From positions 3,658,001 through 3,722,000 of the forward strand of contig NZ_CP054139.1 in NCBI RefSeq assembly GCF_013283875.1: a DNA stretch of 64,000 nucleotides, written 5' to 3'. Source of the stretch: Mucilaginibacter mali (GTDB lineage: Bacteria; Bacteroidota; Bacteroidia; Sphingobacteriales; Sphingobacteriaceae). The notes under the pieces were generated by a model. That model was not told the DNA's origin and did not search any database. It saw nothing but the letters and a program-made list of their open reading frames with translations. Position 1 is the first letter of the stretch; every line of letters starts with the position of its first letter. Of the stretch, positions 1 to 8,846 are shown piece by piece. Made by a program: the position numbers and the translations under genes.

Positions 1-994
1 GCGTGTGCGAGTTAAGGGCAGGCCAGATCACCTCGGTATTATTAACTTTTGCCGTAAGCGCGGTACGAATGTCTAACTGTAGCTTAATGGTATCATTAAT
101 ACGCCAGGCGGTATTACCGGCAAATTTTGATAAGGCATAACCGTTTGCCTGGCAAAAATCAATGGCCGTTTTACAGGCAGTAGCCGCACTGTCCCATTTG
201 GCCGGTACATAAGTGGTATTGAAAAGGCGGCGGCCTTTATTATCAACAAAGTTTGTGTAATCGGTATTGCCATTAAATAAAGGGCTGGCGGCGGTTACTA
301 AAACCTTTGCCTTAAATGCCAGCACAATAGCCCGCGAAATGCGGCCCAGCTCCGATGTTTCGTTGATGATCCTGTCGGGCAGGAACTGGTTAGCTGCCGC
401 ATCATTCAATAACTGACGGATATAATCAAAGCAATCATCCACCGGGTCGCGGTAAACCTGCACCTCATCCGGGCTGGCAGAGATAGGCAGGTTCACTTTC
501 ATTAAAGGCACAGGGCCGTACATACGTACCAGGCAAAAGGTATAATATGCTTTTAAAAAGGTAACTTCGCCAATCCAGCGTTGCCTTTCATACTCATTAA
601 TATCGGGTACCCTGCCTATATTATCTAAAAAGATATTGCAATTCCTTATCCCATCAAAAAGGGCTGTGCCATGTTTGGCGCCGCTCCAATAGTTGGCCAG
701 CGGTGCATCGGGGTTCTGCAGGCCCTTGGCTATATTAAAAATATCGGCGTCAACGTCCCTTATCGGGTCCATATACCACACTTCATCGCCGCCATTAAAC
801 GCTATATTATTGTTGAACAAGCCATTTTTGGGCATGTATGAGTAGCAGGTAAAAAGAAACTTTTCTGCAGAGCTGCGCAGGGTAAACGCGTTTTCTACCG
901 TTGCAATATTATCCGGAACAATGTCGAGATATTTTTTGCATGAGGATACTGTCCCCAGCAGGCAAATTATTAATATGATCTTTATACTTTTCAT
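1..994 (-). CDS. SusD/RagB-family outer-membrane lipoprotein (3' end beyond the window)
   Basis: SusD proteins are surface lipoproteins that cap a SusC channel and bind the incoming glycan. The frame is open from the ATG at 994 to base 2, so the C-terminal part lies outside the window. The product starts with a hydrophobic signal segment and a lipobox (LGTVSSC, Cys19), followed by KKYLDIVPD, the usual N-terminal signature of SusD proteins. It lies 12 bases downstream of the STN-type SusC gene on the same strand, so the two should form a transporter pair. The substrate cannot be read from this sequence. Family assignment is firm from the signature and context. Confidence 0.9.
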   Translation of the reverse strand, partial: MKSIKIILIICLLGTVSSCKKYLDIVPDNIATVENAFTLRSSAEKFLFTCYSYMPKNGLFNNNIAFNGGDEVWYMDPIRDVDADIFNIAKGLQNPDAPLANYWSGAKHGTALFDGIRNCNIFLDNIGRVPDINEYERQRWIGEVTFLKAYYTFCLVRMYGPVPLMKVNLPISASPDEVQVYRDPVDDCFDYIRQLLNDAAANQFLPDRIINETSELGRISRAIVLAFKAKVLVTAASPLFNGNTDYTNFVDNKGRRLFNTTYVPAKWDSAATACKTAIDFCQANGYALSKFAGNTAWRINDTIKLQLDIRTALTAKVNNTEVIWPALNSHT

Positions 995-1006
995 CTTCAA
1001 ATAGTT

Positions 1007-4000
1007 TTAAAATCCGGCCTGGATACCAAAATTGATTACACGCTGGTTAGGGTATTTAAGGCCATTGCCCCCCATCTCTACATCCCATAATTTAAAGCCG
1101 CTTAAGGTTGCCAGGTTGGTACCGTTAGCATATATGCGCACGCTGGCCAATCCGGCTTTACGTACTAAATTTTTAGGCAGGGTGTAACCTATTTCTACCT
1201 GCTTAACCCTCAGGAACGATCCATCGCGCATAAACCAGGTGCTGGGCTGCGCGTTATTTACGTTGTTCGCTGCATCGGGGCTAAGGCGTGGCCATAGGGC
1301 ATAAAGGTTCCGGTTTCCTTCAGACCAATGATCATCGGCGTACGCTTTTAAAAGCTGGTTTACGGGCTGCATACCCGGGTAGTCGGTCGATTTTTCGCGG
1401 TAGTTGGTAAACGGCGCGGTAGCTGTAGGATCTATCCAAAACGATACGTGTCCCGATCCCTGGAAAAACGCAGAGAAATCCACCGATTTATAGCTTGATG
1501 AAAAACCAAAACCGTAGACGATCTCCGGACTGGTAGGGAAACCGATGGGTACCATATCATCCTTATTGATCACGCCATCGTTATTAACATCCCTGAATTT
1601 GATATCGCCCGCGCGGGTGGGCGCGCTGCCAAAGTTTTGTGTGGGCGAGCTCCGTACCTCTTCATCGTCTACAAACAAGCGCTCGGCGATATAACCCCAT
1701 TGCTGGCTGATCGGGCGCCCCACATGGTACGACCACGCATTAGGGTACATCGGCTCCTCATAGGCCGAGAAGAAATTACGTGCATAAGTAAAGTTGCCCA
1801 GGATATTAAAGGAAAGGTCTTTCCCGATACGACTGTTATACGTTAAGCTGATATCAACCGAGGTAGACCTGGATTTGCCCACATTAGCCTGTGGGGGCGA
1901 CCCTTCCAGTCCCATAGTAAGTGGTATAGAAGCCCTGGGCATCAGGATGTTTGAACGATGTTCGATGAAATACTCGGCAGTGATATCCATTTTGCCAAAA
2001 AGGGTCATCTCTACGCCAAAGGTTGAGTTGCGGGCCGTTTCCCAGGTAATCTCGTTATTATCATAACGCGATACCGAGATACCATTGCGGCTATAAGCAG
2101 CATCGGTACCAAAGGCCGCGGCATACGCAGCATCGTTCATATTTACGTTAGACAGGTAGAAAAACCTGTCAGACGCGCTGCCGATAGCGTCATTGCCCAC
2201 AAGGCCATAATTGCCCCTGATCTTAAATTTATCAACTACCTTTTTTAAAGGGTCCCAAAATTTCTCGTTAGAGATATACCAGGCCGCCCCTACTGAAGGA
2301 AAGAAACCAAAACGGTGACTGGTAGAGAAACGTTCGGAACCGTTATAGCCAAAGTTAAACTCCCCGAAAAAGCGGTTATCGTAAGCGTAAGTGGCCCTGC
2401 CACCTAAAGTAATATTTCGGGATGGTAACGACTCCAGCAAAGTTGGCGAGTTGCCATTTGATGAACTTTGCATGGTATACAGCAACATACCAGTTACGGT
2501 ATGTTTTTTAAATGAGCGGTTATAGTTGGCCGCAACCTCTGCGTGGAATGTTGATGACACCACCGGTGTACCTGGAGCGTAGCCTAAATAATCAGTCCCG
2601 GTATCGGGGTTAATATCATTTAAAGAATAGGTATTGCTTATCCTGTCGTAACTGGTTGGATTAACATAAAAAGGAATATAATTACGCGATACCGAGAAGT
2701 TAGCCCTGCGGTTGGTGTTCATCATCCCTCTTAAGGAAAGGCCCTGGGTAACGATATCGGAAAAATCCTGATTAATCTCGTACTGGGCACCCATTAATGA
2801 GGATGATGAGGTTTGATAGCCCTTAACCATATCTGCATACGGGTTCAGGTACTGCCCCCTGTCGGCATTGCCAAACAGGATATGGCCGGTGCCTTTGTGC
2901 AAAGCATCTGGCTGATAGTAGGGCTGAAACAGAACAGGGCTGGTTTTAAGCATCTCCAGGTAAAATGCCGAGCCGCCGCCAATAGGGCCAACGTACTCAT
3001 CAAACGTACCAAACAAGCGCACTAATGCAGTAGTTGATTTGGTTACCTTAACATTTACGTTTGAACGCAGCGAAAACGTTTTCATATTAATGTTGCTGTT
3101 GAAGTTGTTACGCGGATCAACTTTAAGGATACCATTGTCCTGATTAACCGCGCCGGCAACATAATAAGTAGCAATTTGGCCGCCTCCGCTTAAGTTTAAG
3201 TTAAGGCGCTGGTTGTTGGTTTGTTTTTTAAAAAGCTCATCTTTCCAGTTAACAGCCGGGTACATCCCCGCATTAATGCCCGATTGGGTATTATCTATCT
3301 TTTGCTGCGGGAATAGCTCGCCTGCATTAGGGTTACGGGTTAGCAGGGCCTCGTTATTTAGCTTCATATAGGTAATCGGGTCGGCCAGCTGAATATCCCG
3401 GGTTGGTGCCGATATGGAGTTTTCAAAGCGGATACTTACTTTGGCTTTGCCCTCTTTACCCTGTTTGGTAGTTACTAAAATTACGCCGTTGGCACCCCTT
3501 GCGCCGTATATGGCGTTGGCGGTAGCATCTTTCATGATAGAGAATGTGGCAATATCGTCAACATTTAAACGGGCTAATTCGGTGGTGGTATACTCCATCC
3601 CATCGATCAGGATAAGCGGATCTTTCTTGTAACCAAAAGTTGTTGCCCCGCGGATAAAAAACTCGGCATTATCAGCCCCCGGCTCGCCACTACGCTGATA
3701 AGAGATAACACCAGCCAGCCTGCCGGCCAGTGCGGTAGTAAGGTTGCTGGATGGTACCTTAAGCTCGCCGGGCTTGATGGTAGTGATTGAACCTACCACC
3801 GATTCCTTTTTTTGCGTGCCGTAAGCCACCGTAACCACTTCTACACTATTTAAGGCATTTACATTGGGTTTAAGAAGGACATTAATATTATGCTGGTTTT
3901 TAACAGGTATTTCCTGGGTAGTATAACCGATCATGGTATAGATCAGGATAACATTTTCATCGGGTACATCCAAAATGTATTTACCATTAAGATCGGTTGT

Positions 4001-4519
4001 GGTACCAATGCTTTCTTTACCCTTAACCCTTACCGATACGCCCGGCAATGGCCCCGTAGAATCGGCTACCGAACCCGTTATGGTAATTTTAGCAGCCAGG
4101 CTCATTAACGGGTCCTTCTTTTCGGTAACAACCAGAGTTTTTGAGATAATAATATAATTATCCTTTTCGCTGTACGATAAATTGCGTGGGCTTAGCAGCA
4201 AATTAAGCGTCTGGGCGACAGTACGTTTACCCAGGGGCAGGTTAACATGGTGAAATGCCTGAACATCGGCAGGTTTATAGGCAAATCTGAAATCGGTAGA
4301 TTTTTCGATCTGTTTTAAGGCAAATTCAAGGCTGTTGTCTGATATGCTTAATGTTATTATTTTTTCTTTAACATTCTGGCCTGTTGCCGTGCTGGCCGTT
4401 ACCATGCCGCAACAGGTTAGCAGTACCGACAGTATTAATGCAGTACACCTCATAATGAATACTAAGTTTGTAAGCTTTCGATAAGGGGTATTACTTTTGA
4501 TAAGTAATAATAAATTCAT
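1007..4519 (-). CDS. SusC/RagA-type TonB-dependent transporter with STN signalling domain
   Basis: Outer-membrane beta-barrel that imports oligosaccharides or other ligands using TonB energy. I chose the ATG at 4519 because the longer reading only adds a poor leader; from there comes MNLLLLIKSNTPYRKL, typical of this family, and a signal peptide. Rough order: STN domain about residues 50-125 (starting ITLSISDNSLEFALKQIE), CarboxypepD-regulatory-like domain about 145-205 (GPLPGVSVRVKG), plug domain about 230-345 (LILIDGMEYTT, DATANAIYGARGANGVILVTT), then barrel to a terminal FGIQAGF. The STN domain is the part that signals to a FecR anti-sigma factor, and FecR and sigma genes lie directly upstream. 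About 1170 residues, usual for STN-containing SusC. Partner: the SusD gene ending at base 1. Confidence 0.93.
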   Translation of the reverse strand: MNLLLLIKSNTPYRKLTNLVFIMRCTALILSVLLTCCGMVTASTATGQNVKEKIITLSISDNSLEFALKQIEKSTDFRFAYKPADVQAFHHVNLPLGKRTVAQTLNLLLSPRNLSYSEKDNYIIISKTLVVTEKKDPLMSLAAKITITGSVADSTGPLPGVSVRVKGKESIGTTTDLNGKYILDVPDENVILIYTMIGYTTQEIPVKNQHNINVLLKPNVNALNSVEVVTVAYGTQKKESVVGSITTIKPGELKVPSSNLTTALAGRLAGVISYQRSGEPGADNAEFFIRGATTFGYKKDPLILIDGMEYTTTELARLNVDDIATFSIMKDATANAIYGARGANGVILVTTKQGKEGKAKVSIRFENSISAPTRDIQLADPITYMKLNNEALLTRNPNAGELFPQQKIDNTQSGINAGMYPAVNWKDELFKKQTNNQRLNLNLSGGGQIATYYVAGAVNQDNGILKVDPRNNFNSNINMKTFSLRSNVNVKVTKSTTALVRLFGTFDEYVGPIGGGSAFYLEMLKTSPVLFQPYYQPDALHKGTGHILFGNADRGQYLNPYADMVKGYQTSSSSLMGAQYEINQDFSDIVTQGLSLRGMMNTNRRANFSVSRNYIPFYVNPTSYDRISNTYSLNDINPDTGTDYLGYAPGTPVVSSTFHAEVAANYNRSFKKHTVTGMLLYTMQSSSNGNSPTLLESLPSRNITLGGRATYAYDNRFFGEFNFGYNGSERFSTSHRFGFFPSVGAAWYISNEKFWDPLKKVVDKFKIRGNYGLVGNDAIGSASDRFFYLSNVNMNDAAYAAAFGTDAAYSRNGISVSRYDNNEITWETARNSTFGVEMTLFGKMDITAEYFIEHRSNILMPRASIPLTMGLEGSPPQANVGKSRSTSVDISLTYNSRIGKDLSFNILGNFTYARNFFSAYEEPMYPNAWSYHVGRPISQQWGYIAERLFVDDEEVRSSPTQNFGSAPTRAGDIKFRDVNNDGVINKDDMVPIGFPTSPEIVYGFGFSSSYKSVDFSAFFQGSGHVSFWIDPTATAPFTNYREKSTDYPGMQPVNQLLKAYADDHWSEGNRNLYALWPRLSPDAANNVNNAQPSTWFMRDGSFLRVKQVEIGYTLPKNLVRKAGLASVRIYANGTNLATLSGFKLWDVEMGGNGLKYPNQRVINFGIQAGF

Positions 4520-4717
4520 ACTTTTAATTGATTTTAAATTGATTGACGAGATCGGTTTTTGATCGCTGTTACAGCAATTAGTTGAACATAGGCGCTGTAA
4601 CATTACTGATCGCTGTGGTGCCAGCCACGGCGGTCAGTTTTCAAAAAAAAGAAATAGTGCAGGTGTATTTAAGGAGAAATTTTGATCATAATGGGCTTAT
4701 TAGGTTTATTATTTGGG

Positions 4718-5731
4718 TTAATTAGTTAGTTTAACTGTTTTCACATCACCACTGGCTGAAATAGTGTAATGGAAGGCGTTAAGCCGGCTAAGCACATTTA
4801 ATACTTTTTCCAGGCTTTCTTTTTTCAAAAACGATGCAGAAAAACGCGTTTGGTTACCGCGAAGGGCTTTAATATCAAATTTTACATTATACCAGCGTTC
4901 AATTATTTCTGCCGCTTCCTGTATATTCAGGTTATTTAATATCAGGCTTCCGTCTTTCCAGCCGATAGCATCGTTGGCATTTACCAAAAACTCTTCGGCT
5001 TTTTTATTTTGATAGTTGTAGGTTAATTTATGGTTGGGTGTTAGTATACCCAATTTATTACTGCCCTCAAGTACACTTACCTTGCCCCGGGCTACCGTTA
5101 CATTCAACTTTTTATTACCATATGCCTCAATGTCAAAAGCGGTTCCAAGCACCTGTGTTTTTATGCTGCCGGTATGTACAATAAACGGCCTGGCGGCATC
5201 GTGCGCCACATCAAAAAAGGCTTCGCCTTGTAAAAACACTTCGCGTGTTTTGCCTGTAAAATCTTTCGGATACTTTAATATACTGCCGGCGTTTACCGCT
5301 ACTACCGTACCATCCGGAAATTGAAACTGGGCATGGTGCCCCGCCGGGACAGCATACTGAAGATAGGCTACCGGGGCCGCTTGTTCTGTACCGAACAATT
5401 TATATCCGGCTATGCCAACCGTACCGGCTATCAACAGGGATGCCGCCACCTTAAGCCAATTTTTTTTAAATAGCCCCAAACGGCTATTTACAGCGGGGGG
5501 TGTTTTTAGAAATCGCGGATCGTTAATGATCCGATCGTAAACGCTTTCTCTTTGTGGCTGCGAGACAGGGATATGGTAAACGATCTCTTTCCAAACGCTG
5601 TCCATTGCCTCGTATAGGGCTTCGTTTTGATGGGTTTGATGGATCAGTTCCATCAATTCATCATACTCTTCACGACTGATCCTGTTTTCAGCGAAGCTTA
5701 TTAAAAGCTGCTGTAAGCGTTTTTCGTTCAC
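4718..5731 (-). CDS. FecR-family anti-sigma factor
   Basis: Single-pass inner-membrane protein expected to hold the adjacent ECF sigma factor and release it when the STN domain of the SusC transporter reports ligand. Visible parts: N-terminal cytoplasmic helix region (MNEKRLQQLLISFAENRIS), a membrane segment around residues 90-108 (VAASLLIAGTVGIAGYKLF), the periplasmic FecR domain around 125-225 (FPDGTVVAVNAGSILKYP, GEAFFDVAHDAARPFIVHT, VLGTAFDIEAY), and a C-terminal DUF4974-like domain (IIERWYNVKFDIKALRG). The start codon is GTG; no ATG lies in a better place. It sits between sigma (5805-6398) and SusC, the classic order sigma-FecR-SusC-SusD. Length is normal for the family. Confidence 0.93.
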   Translation of the reverse strand: MNEKRLQQLLISFAENRISREEYDELMELIHQTHQNEALYEAMDSVWKEIVYHIPVSQPQRESVYDRIINDPRFLKTPPAVNSRLGLFKKNWLKVAASLLIAGTVGIAGYKLFGTEQAAPVAYLQYAVPAGHHAQFQFPDGTVVAVNAGSILKYPKDFTGKTREVFLQGEAFFDVAHDAARPFIVHTGSIKTQVLGTAFDIEAYGNKKLNVTVARGKVSVLEGSNKLGILTPNHKLTYNYQNKKAEEFLVNANDAIGWKDGSLILNNLNIQEAAEIIERWYNVKFDIKALRGNQTRFSASFLKKESLEKVLNVLSRLNAFHYTISASGDVKTVKLTN

Positions 5732-5804
5732 CTGGATGTAAATCTATATACGGTTTATACAGGTAATACACACAAACGCGCCGCAAGGACTACTGTAATG
5801 AAAA

Positions 5805-6398
5805 TTATTTTTTTTGCAGCAGGAAAGCGATCAAAAGAAAAATACTGAGATGAGAGCGGCTGAGTTGCACGCGCAGGGTTTTAACAGCCCGAACCAAATG
5901 GTTTTTAACGGTATTGCGCGATATATCCAGTCTTTCGGCTATCTCATCATAGCTAAGCCCATCGCGGCGGCTGAGGCGGAAAACCTGTTGCTGTTGTTGG
6001 GGCAGCTTAATGATCGATTCTTCGCTGAAACGTTCCAGGTCGGCAACCAAAATGGCCTCTTCCGTTTCATTATGCGCTTCATTAAACCATAACCAAAGTT
6101 TTTCCTGCGCCGCTTTTGATGTGGCTATACTGCGCAAAACGTTTAAAGTTTGCCTGCGGGCCATGGTATACAAATATGGGCCAATTGGATAACTGGCGTC
6201 AAGCTTCTCCCTGTTAACCCATAAATTCAGGAAACTTTCAGAAACAATTTCTTCGCTCTGTTCTTTGTTTTTCAGAAAACGGTAAGCAAAATAATATATC
6301 CGCCTGCTGTATAACTCATATACAGCAGCGAAGGCAGCCTCATCACCATGCGACAAGCGTACAACAAGGTCGGTTTCAATATATTGAAACTGCTCCAT
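5805..6398 (-). CDS. ECF RNA polymerase sigma factor (Bacteroidetes sigma-70 expansion family)
   Basis: Extracytoplasmic-function sigma factor that should direct RNA polymerase to the SusC/SusD operon when freed from FecR. The region 2 segment is near residues 20-85 (AAVYELYSRRIYYFAYRFLKNKEQSEEIVSESF split over two motifs), and the region 4 helix-turn-helix lies near 130-175 (LSRRDGLSYDEIAERLDIS, RNTVKNHLVRAVKTLR). The ATG at 6398 is preferred over an in-frame TTG one codon earlier. A C-terminal hydrophobic stretch (LSIFLLIAFLLQ) is common in this family. Its first codons contain an 18-base perfect palindrome (6373-6390), listed as a finding. First gene of the sigma-FecR-SusC-SusD unit. Confidence 0.93.
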   Translation of the reverse strand: MEQFQYIETDLVVRLSHGDEAAFAAVYELYSRRIYYFAYRFLKNKEQSEEIVSESFLNLWVNREKLDASYPIGPYLYTMARRQTLNVLRSIATSKAAQEKLWLWFNEAHNETEEAILVADLERFSEESIIKLPQQQQQVFRLSRRDGLSYDEIAERLDISRNTVKNHLVRAVKTLRVQLSRSHLSIFLLIAFLLQKK

Positions 6399-6401
6399 CA
6401 A

Positions 6402-6848
6402 ATTGAGGTTAATTTCCTAAAAACAATAAAAAGTTTAACAGCAATTACACTCAGGGTGGTATAATTGGTTTATAATTGACTAACCGCAAGATGTTTATTA
6501 TATATTAATTGCCATTCCAGTCAATTGCCAAAAAAGTAAAACATATTGGCATTTTCAATTAACCAATTATCTGGGGATATCCGCAATACCAGTGATCCGG
6601 CAACGGGATCCCCAACTGGTATTACTGAACTACTGGCTCGGCCATTGATAGGAGGTTTAGGGCATAATCTCCCTTATCACCTTAAATATTCCCTGTAGAT
6701 GTTTCATCAGTTCTTCCGGGTCCCAGCGAATCAACAATGCAAAAACGCCGCTTACATTAAATAAGCGGCGTTTTTTAGTTTAAGGATCAATAAGTGATAG
6801 CAAATTTGGCAGCAAATACAACTATGTAATCAACATATATCAGGGTAT
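6402..6848. other. Intergenic region without a gene
   Basis: About 450 bases between the sigma factor gene and the end of gspF. No convincing reading frame is present on either strand. It contains an imperfect hairpin at 6585-6623 (AATACCAGT against ACTGGTATT, with an inner GATCC/GGATC stem) that has no T-tract, and a clear terminator at 6741-6775. The promoter of the sigma operon should lie just upstream of 6398, but I see no good match to the Bacteroidetes -33/-7 consensus. Confidence 0.7.
6741..6775 (-). terminator. Rho-independent terminator behind the gspF operon
   Basis: Perfect 14-base stem AAAAACGCCGCTTA (6741-6754) against TAAGCGGCGTTTTT (6762-6775), loop of seven bases, A-tract on one side and T-tract on the other, so it can work in both directions. 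It lies about 75 bases beyond the gspF stop codon and would end the minus-strand secretion operon. Confidence 0.9.
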
Positions 6849-8000
6849 TTACTGAAAACTATTACTCATCTGGAACAAGGGCAGATACATGGAAATTAAT
6901 ATTACCCCCACGATAAGGCCAAGAAAAATGATAATAAGCGGCTCCATCATGCTACTAAGCGTGCCGGTTTTATACTCCACCTCTTCTACATACTGTTCGG
7001 AGATTTTACCAAAAAAATAATCAAGTTGATTGGTTTCTTCGCCCACTTTAACCAGTTGTATCATTTTGGAAGGATAAACCTTAAACTGCTGCAGGGCCTG
7101 GTGCAGCGGCTTGCCGTTAATAATATCCTGCTCCACTATTTTCAATGATGATTCAATCGGGTAAAAACGGATCATTTGCCTGATCAGGTCGATTGCTTTA
7201 ATTAGCGGCAAACGTGCGCTGATCAACAACCGCATAGAATTACAGAAACGGGCAAGGTAAATTTTTTGAACAAGGTTACCCACAACCGGTATACGCAATA
7301 ACAGGTCAGAAGATGTTTTTTTAAATTGCTCCTTCTCTCGTAAACTATAGATTAGAATGGCGGATGCGATCACAACGATCATAAACAAGCCAACCCCGTT
7401 TTGCATACTTTGCGATATGGCAATAATACGCTCGGTTATCCAGGGTAGTTGTCCGCCGAAACGCTTAAATATATCGCCGAACATGGGTACGATAAACTTC
7501 AGCATAAAGAACACCGCGCCCAGCGAGGTTGATAGCACGATACAGGGATAGGTTAGGGCCGAAATGATCTTACGGCGCTGTTTGATCTTGTTTTGATAAA
7601 AAGCAGCCATATCCTTCAGCACTTCGGTCAGTTTGCCGGTCTCTTCGCCTATTTGCAAACTAAAAACCTCGTATAACGAAAACTTACCACTCCGCTGCAA
7701 TGCGAGCGAGAATGGCGCCCCGGCTATCACTTCGGCTTGTATTTGCTGCAGCAGGGTTTTGTCCTTATCTTTTTGCTGGTCGGCAGTGATCAGTTCAAGG
7801 CTGCTTTTTAAATTAACACCGGCAATTAGCAAAGAGCTAAGCTCCAGGTACAGGTACTCTTTTTTCTTATCGCTTAATTCCTTACTGCCAAAGTTGATAT
7901 CACGGTTTAACAAAGCCACTAAACCGCCGGCTTCGGTTGCCGGGGTTTTCTTTAGCTGTTTGCCGGGTGCTTTATATTTATTCAGGTCAATGGTCGGCAT
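6849..8000 (-). CDS. gspF: Type II secretion inner-membrane platform protein GspF/PilC
   Basis: Polytopic inner-membrane platform protein that couples the GspE ATPase to pseudopilus assembly. The 383-residue product has the duplicated T2SSF domain: first copy about residues 50-170 (YLELSSLLIAGVNLKSSLEL, LQIGEETGKLTEVLKDMA), second about 250-375 (ARFCNSMRLLISARLPLIKA, LVKVGEETNQLDYFF), with membrane helices near 160-180, 205-225 and 355-378. The repeated GEETGKL/GEETNQL motifs are diagnostic. Its start overlaps the end of the upstream pseudopilin gene by 14 bases. It is the last gene of the minus-strand operon; its ATPase partner is at 13275 on the other strand. The N-terminal 45 residues before the first domain look like a cytoplasmic extension. 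Confidence 0.95.
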   Translation of the reverse strand: MPTIDLNKYKAPGKQLKKTPATEAGGLVALLNRDINFGSKELSDKKKEYLYLELSSLLIAGVNLKSSLELITADQQKDKDKTLLQQIQAEVIAGAPFSLALQRSGKFSLYEVFSLQIGEETGKLTEVLKDMAAFYQNKIKQRRKIISALTYPCIVLSTSLGAVFFMLKFIVPMFGDIFKRFGGQLPWITERIIAISQSMQNGVGLFMIVVIASAILIYSLREKEQFKKTSSDLLLRIPVVGNLVQKIYLARFCNSMRLLISARLPLIKAIDLIRQMIRFYPIESSLKIVEQDIINGKPLHQALQQFKVYPSKMIQLVKVGEETNQLDYFFGKISEQYVEEVEYKTGTLSSMMEPLIIIFLGLIVGVILISMYLPLFQMSNSFQ

Positions 8001-8487
8001 GCGGGTTTTGGTTGATCAGGTTAAACGAACTATAGGTTTTATGATAATGATAAACAACCGTATCCTTTTCCGACTTTACAGAAAACGACAGGTCATCTAC
8101 CAGGTTCGACGGGGCGTTTGATGCGAAACCGGCTTCCTGTTTTTCAAATAAAGCAATAACAGGCGTATGACTTAGCTTAAAACTATCGGCAATACCTTTA
8201 ACACGCACCACCATGCTGTCCCGGAAATGGTATACTGCCTGCTCTGCTCCATAATCGCATATCACGGCGTTATCCGCAAAAAAAACATGCTGACTGCGGT
8301 CAAAATCTTTTTTTAGTAATTCATCAAGCCGGGTAAGCATGAATAGCCGGTCATTTTTGGTTTTATAGATAGAATAGGCATGCAGCACAATAGTATAGGC
8401 GCTATAGGTCATGCCGATCACCAGGGCCGATATCAGCAAGGCGATGGCCATTTCCACCAGTGTAAACGCAGCTGCGCGCTGTTTCAT
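7987..8487 (-). CDS. Minor pseudopilin, GspJ-like (type IV pilin-like N-terminus)
   Basis: Pilin-like protein of 166 residues predicted to be cleaved by the prepilin peptidase and added to the pseudopilus tip. The N-terminus reads MKQRAAA then FTLVEMAIALLISALVIG, that is, a short basic leader, Phe at +1, Glu at +5 and a hydrophobic helix. The residue before cleavage is Ala, where most T2SS pseudopilins have Gly. The rest (residues 35-166) is a soluble domain of no clear family, with the size and order expected of a GspJ-type minor pseudopilin. Its end overlaps gspF and its start overlaps the previous pseudopilin gene by four bases, so all three are translationally coupled. The exact letter (I, J or H) is uncertain. 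Confidence 0.8.
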   Translation of the reverse strand: MKQRAAAFTLVEMAIALLISALVIGMTYSAYTIVLHAYSIYKTKNDRLFMLTRLDELLKKDFDRSQHVFFADNAVICDYGAEQAVYHFRDSMVVRVKGIADSFKLSHTPVIALFEKQEAGFASNAPSNLVDDLSFSVKSEKDTVVYHYHKTYSSFNLINQNPHADH

Positions 8488-8846
8488 TTTAAAATGATCA
8501 ATTTTTTAAGTTCGGTTATTTTAACCATATTCTCGTCATATATGGCCAGGTCAAGTTCATTCAGGGCAGGTTCTGCCTCATATATTTTTATTTCCTGTTC
8601 AACCTTCCAGTGATCCACATAAAAAATTTTAGACTCAACCGCGGTACTGTCTTCGCAACGGGTGCAAATATCGTTTAATATGGCGCGTGCCTTTAATTGC
8701 TTCACAGAAACCGAGCTGCGTGTAATATTGGCAAAAATACCCAGCGCGATGCCAAATATCACCACGATGATCAGCATGGCAACAATTACTTCCAGCAATG
8801 ATGAAGCTTGCACCCGTTTGCCCGGTTTTAGTTTTGTTCCAGCCAT
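8484..8846 (-). CDS. Minor pseudopilin, GspI-like
   Basis: Small pilin-like protein of 120 residues. The leader MAGTKLKPGKRVQA is followed by SSLLEVIVAMLIIVVIFGIA, with Glu at +5 and a long hydrophobic helix, so it should be processed and inserted in the inner membrane before pseudopilus assembly. The residue before the cleavage point is Ala. The remaining globular part is short (about 75 residues) with two Cys (ICTRCED), fitting a GspI-like minor pseudopilin, although no family could be proven by eye. The gene overlaps the GspK-like gene upstream by 19 bases and the next pseudopilin by four. Confidence 0.78.
   Translation of the reverse strand: MAGTKLKPGKRVQASSLLEVIVAMLIIVVIFGIALGIFANITRSSVSVKQLKARAILNDICTRCEDSTAVESKIFYVDHWKVEQEIKIYEAEPALNELDLAIYDENMVKITELKKLIILK

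Noticed and set aside
7633..8121. Plus-strand open frame of 162 codons over gspF and the pseudopilin genes
   Set aside because: Lies antisense to well-supported genes with clear motifs; the translation is Ser/Cys-rich without any family features.
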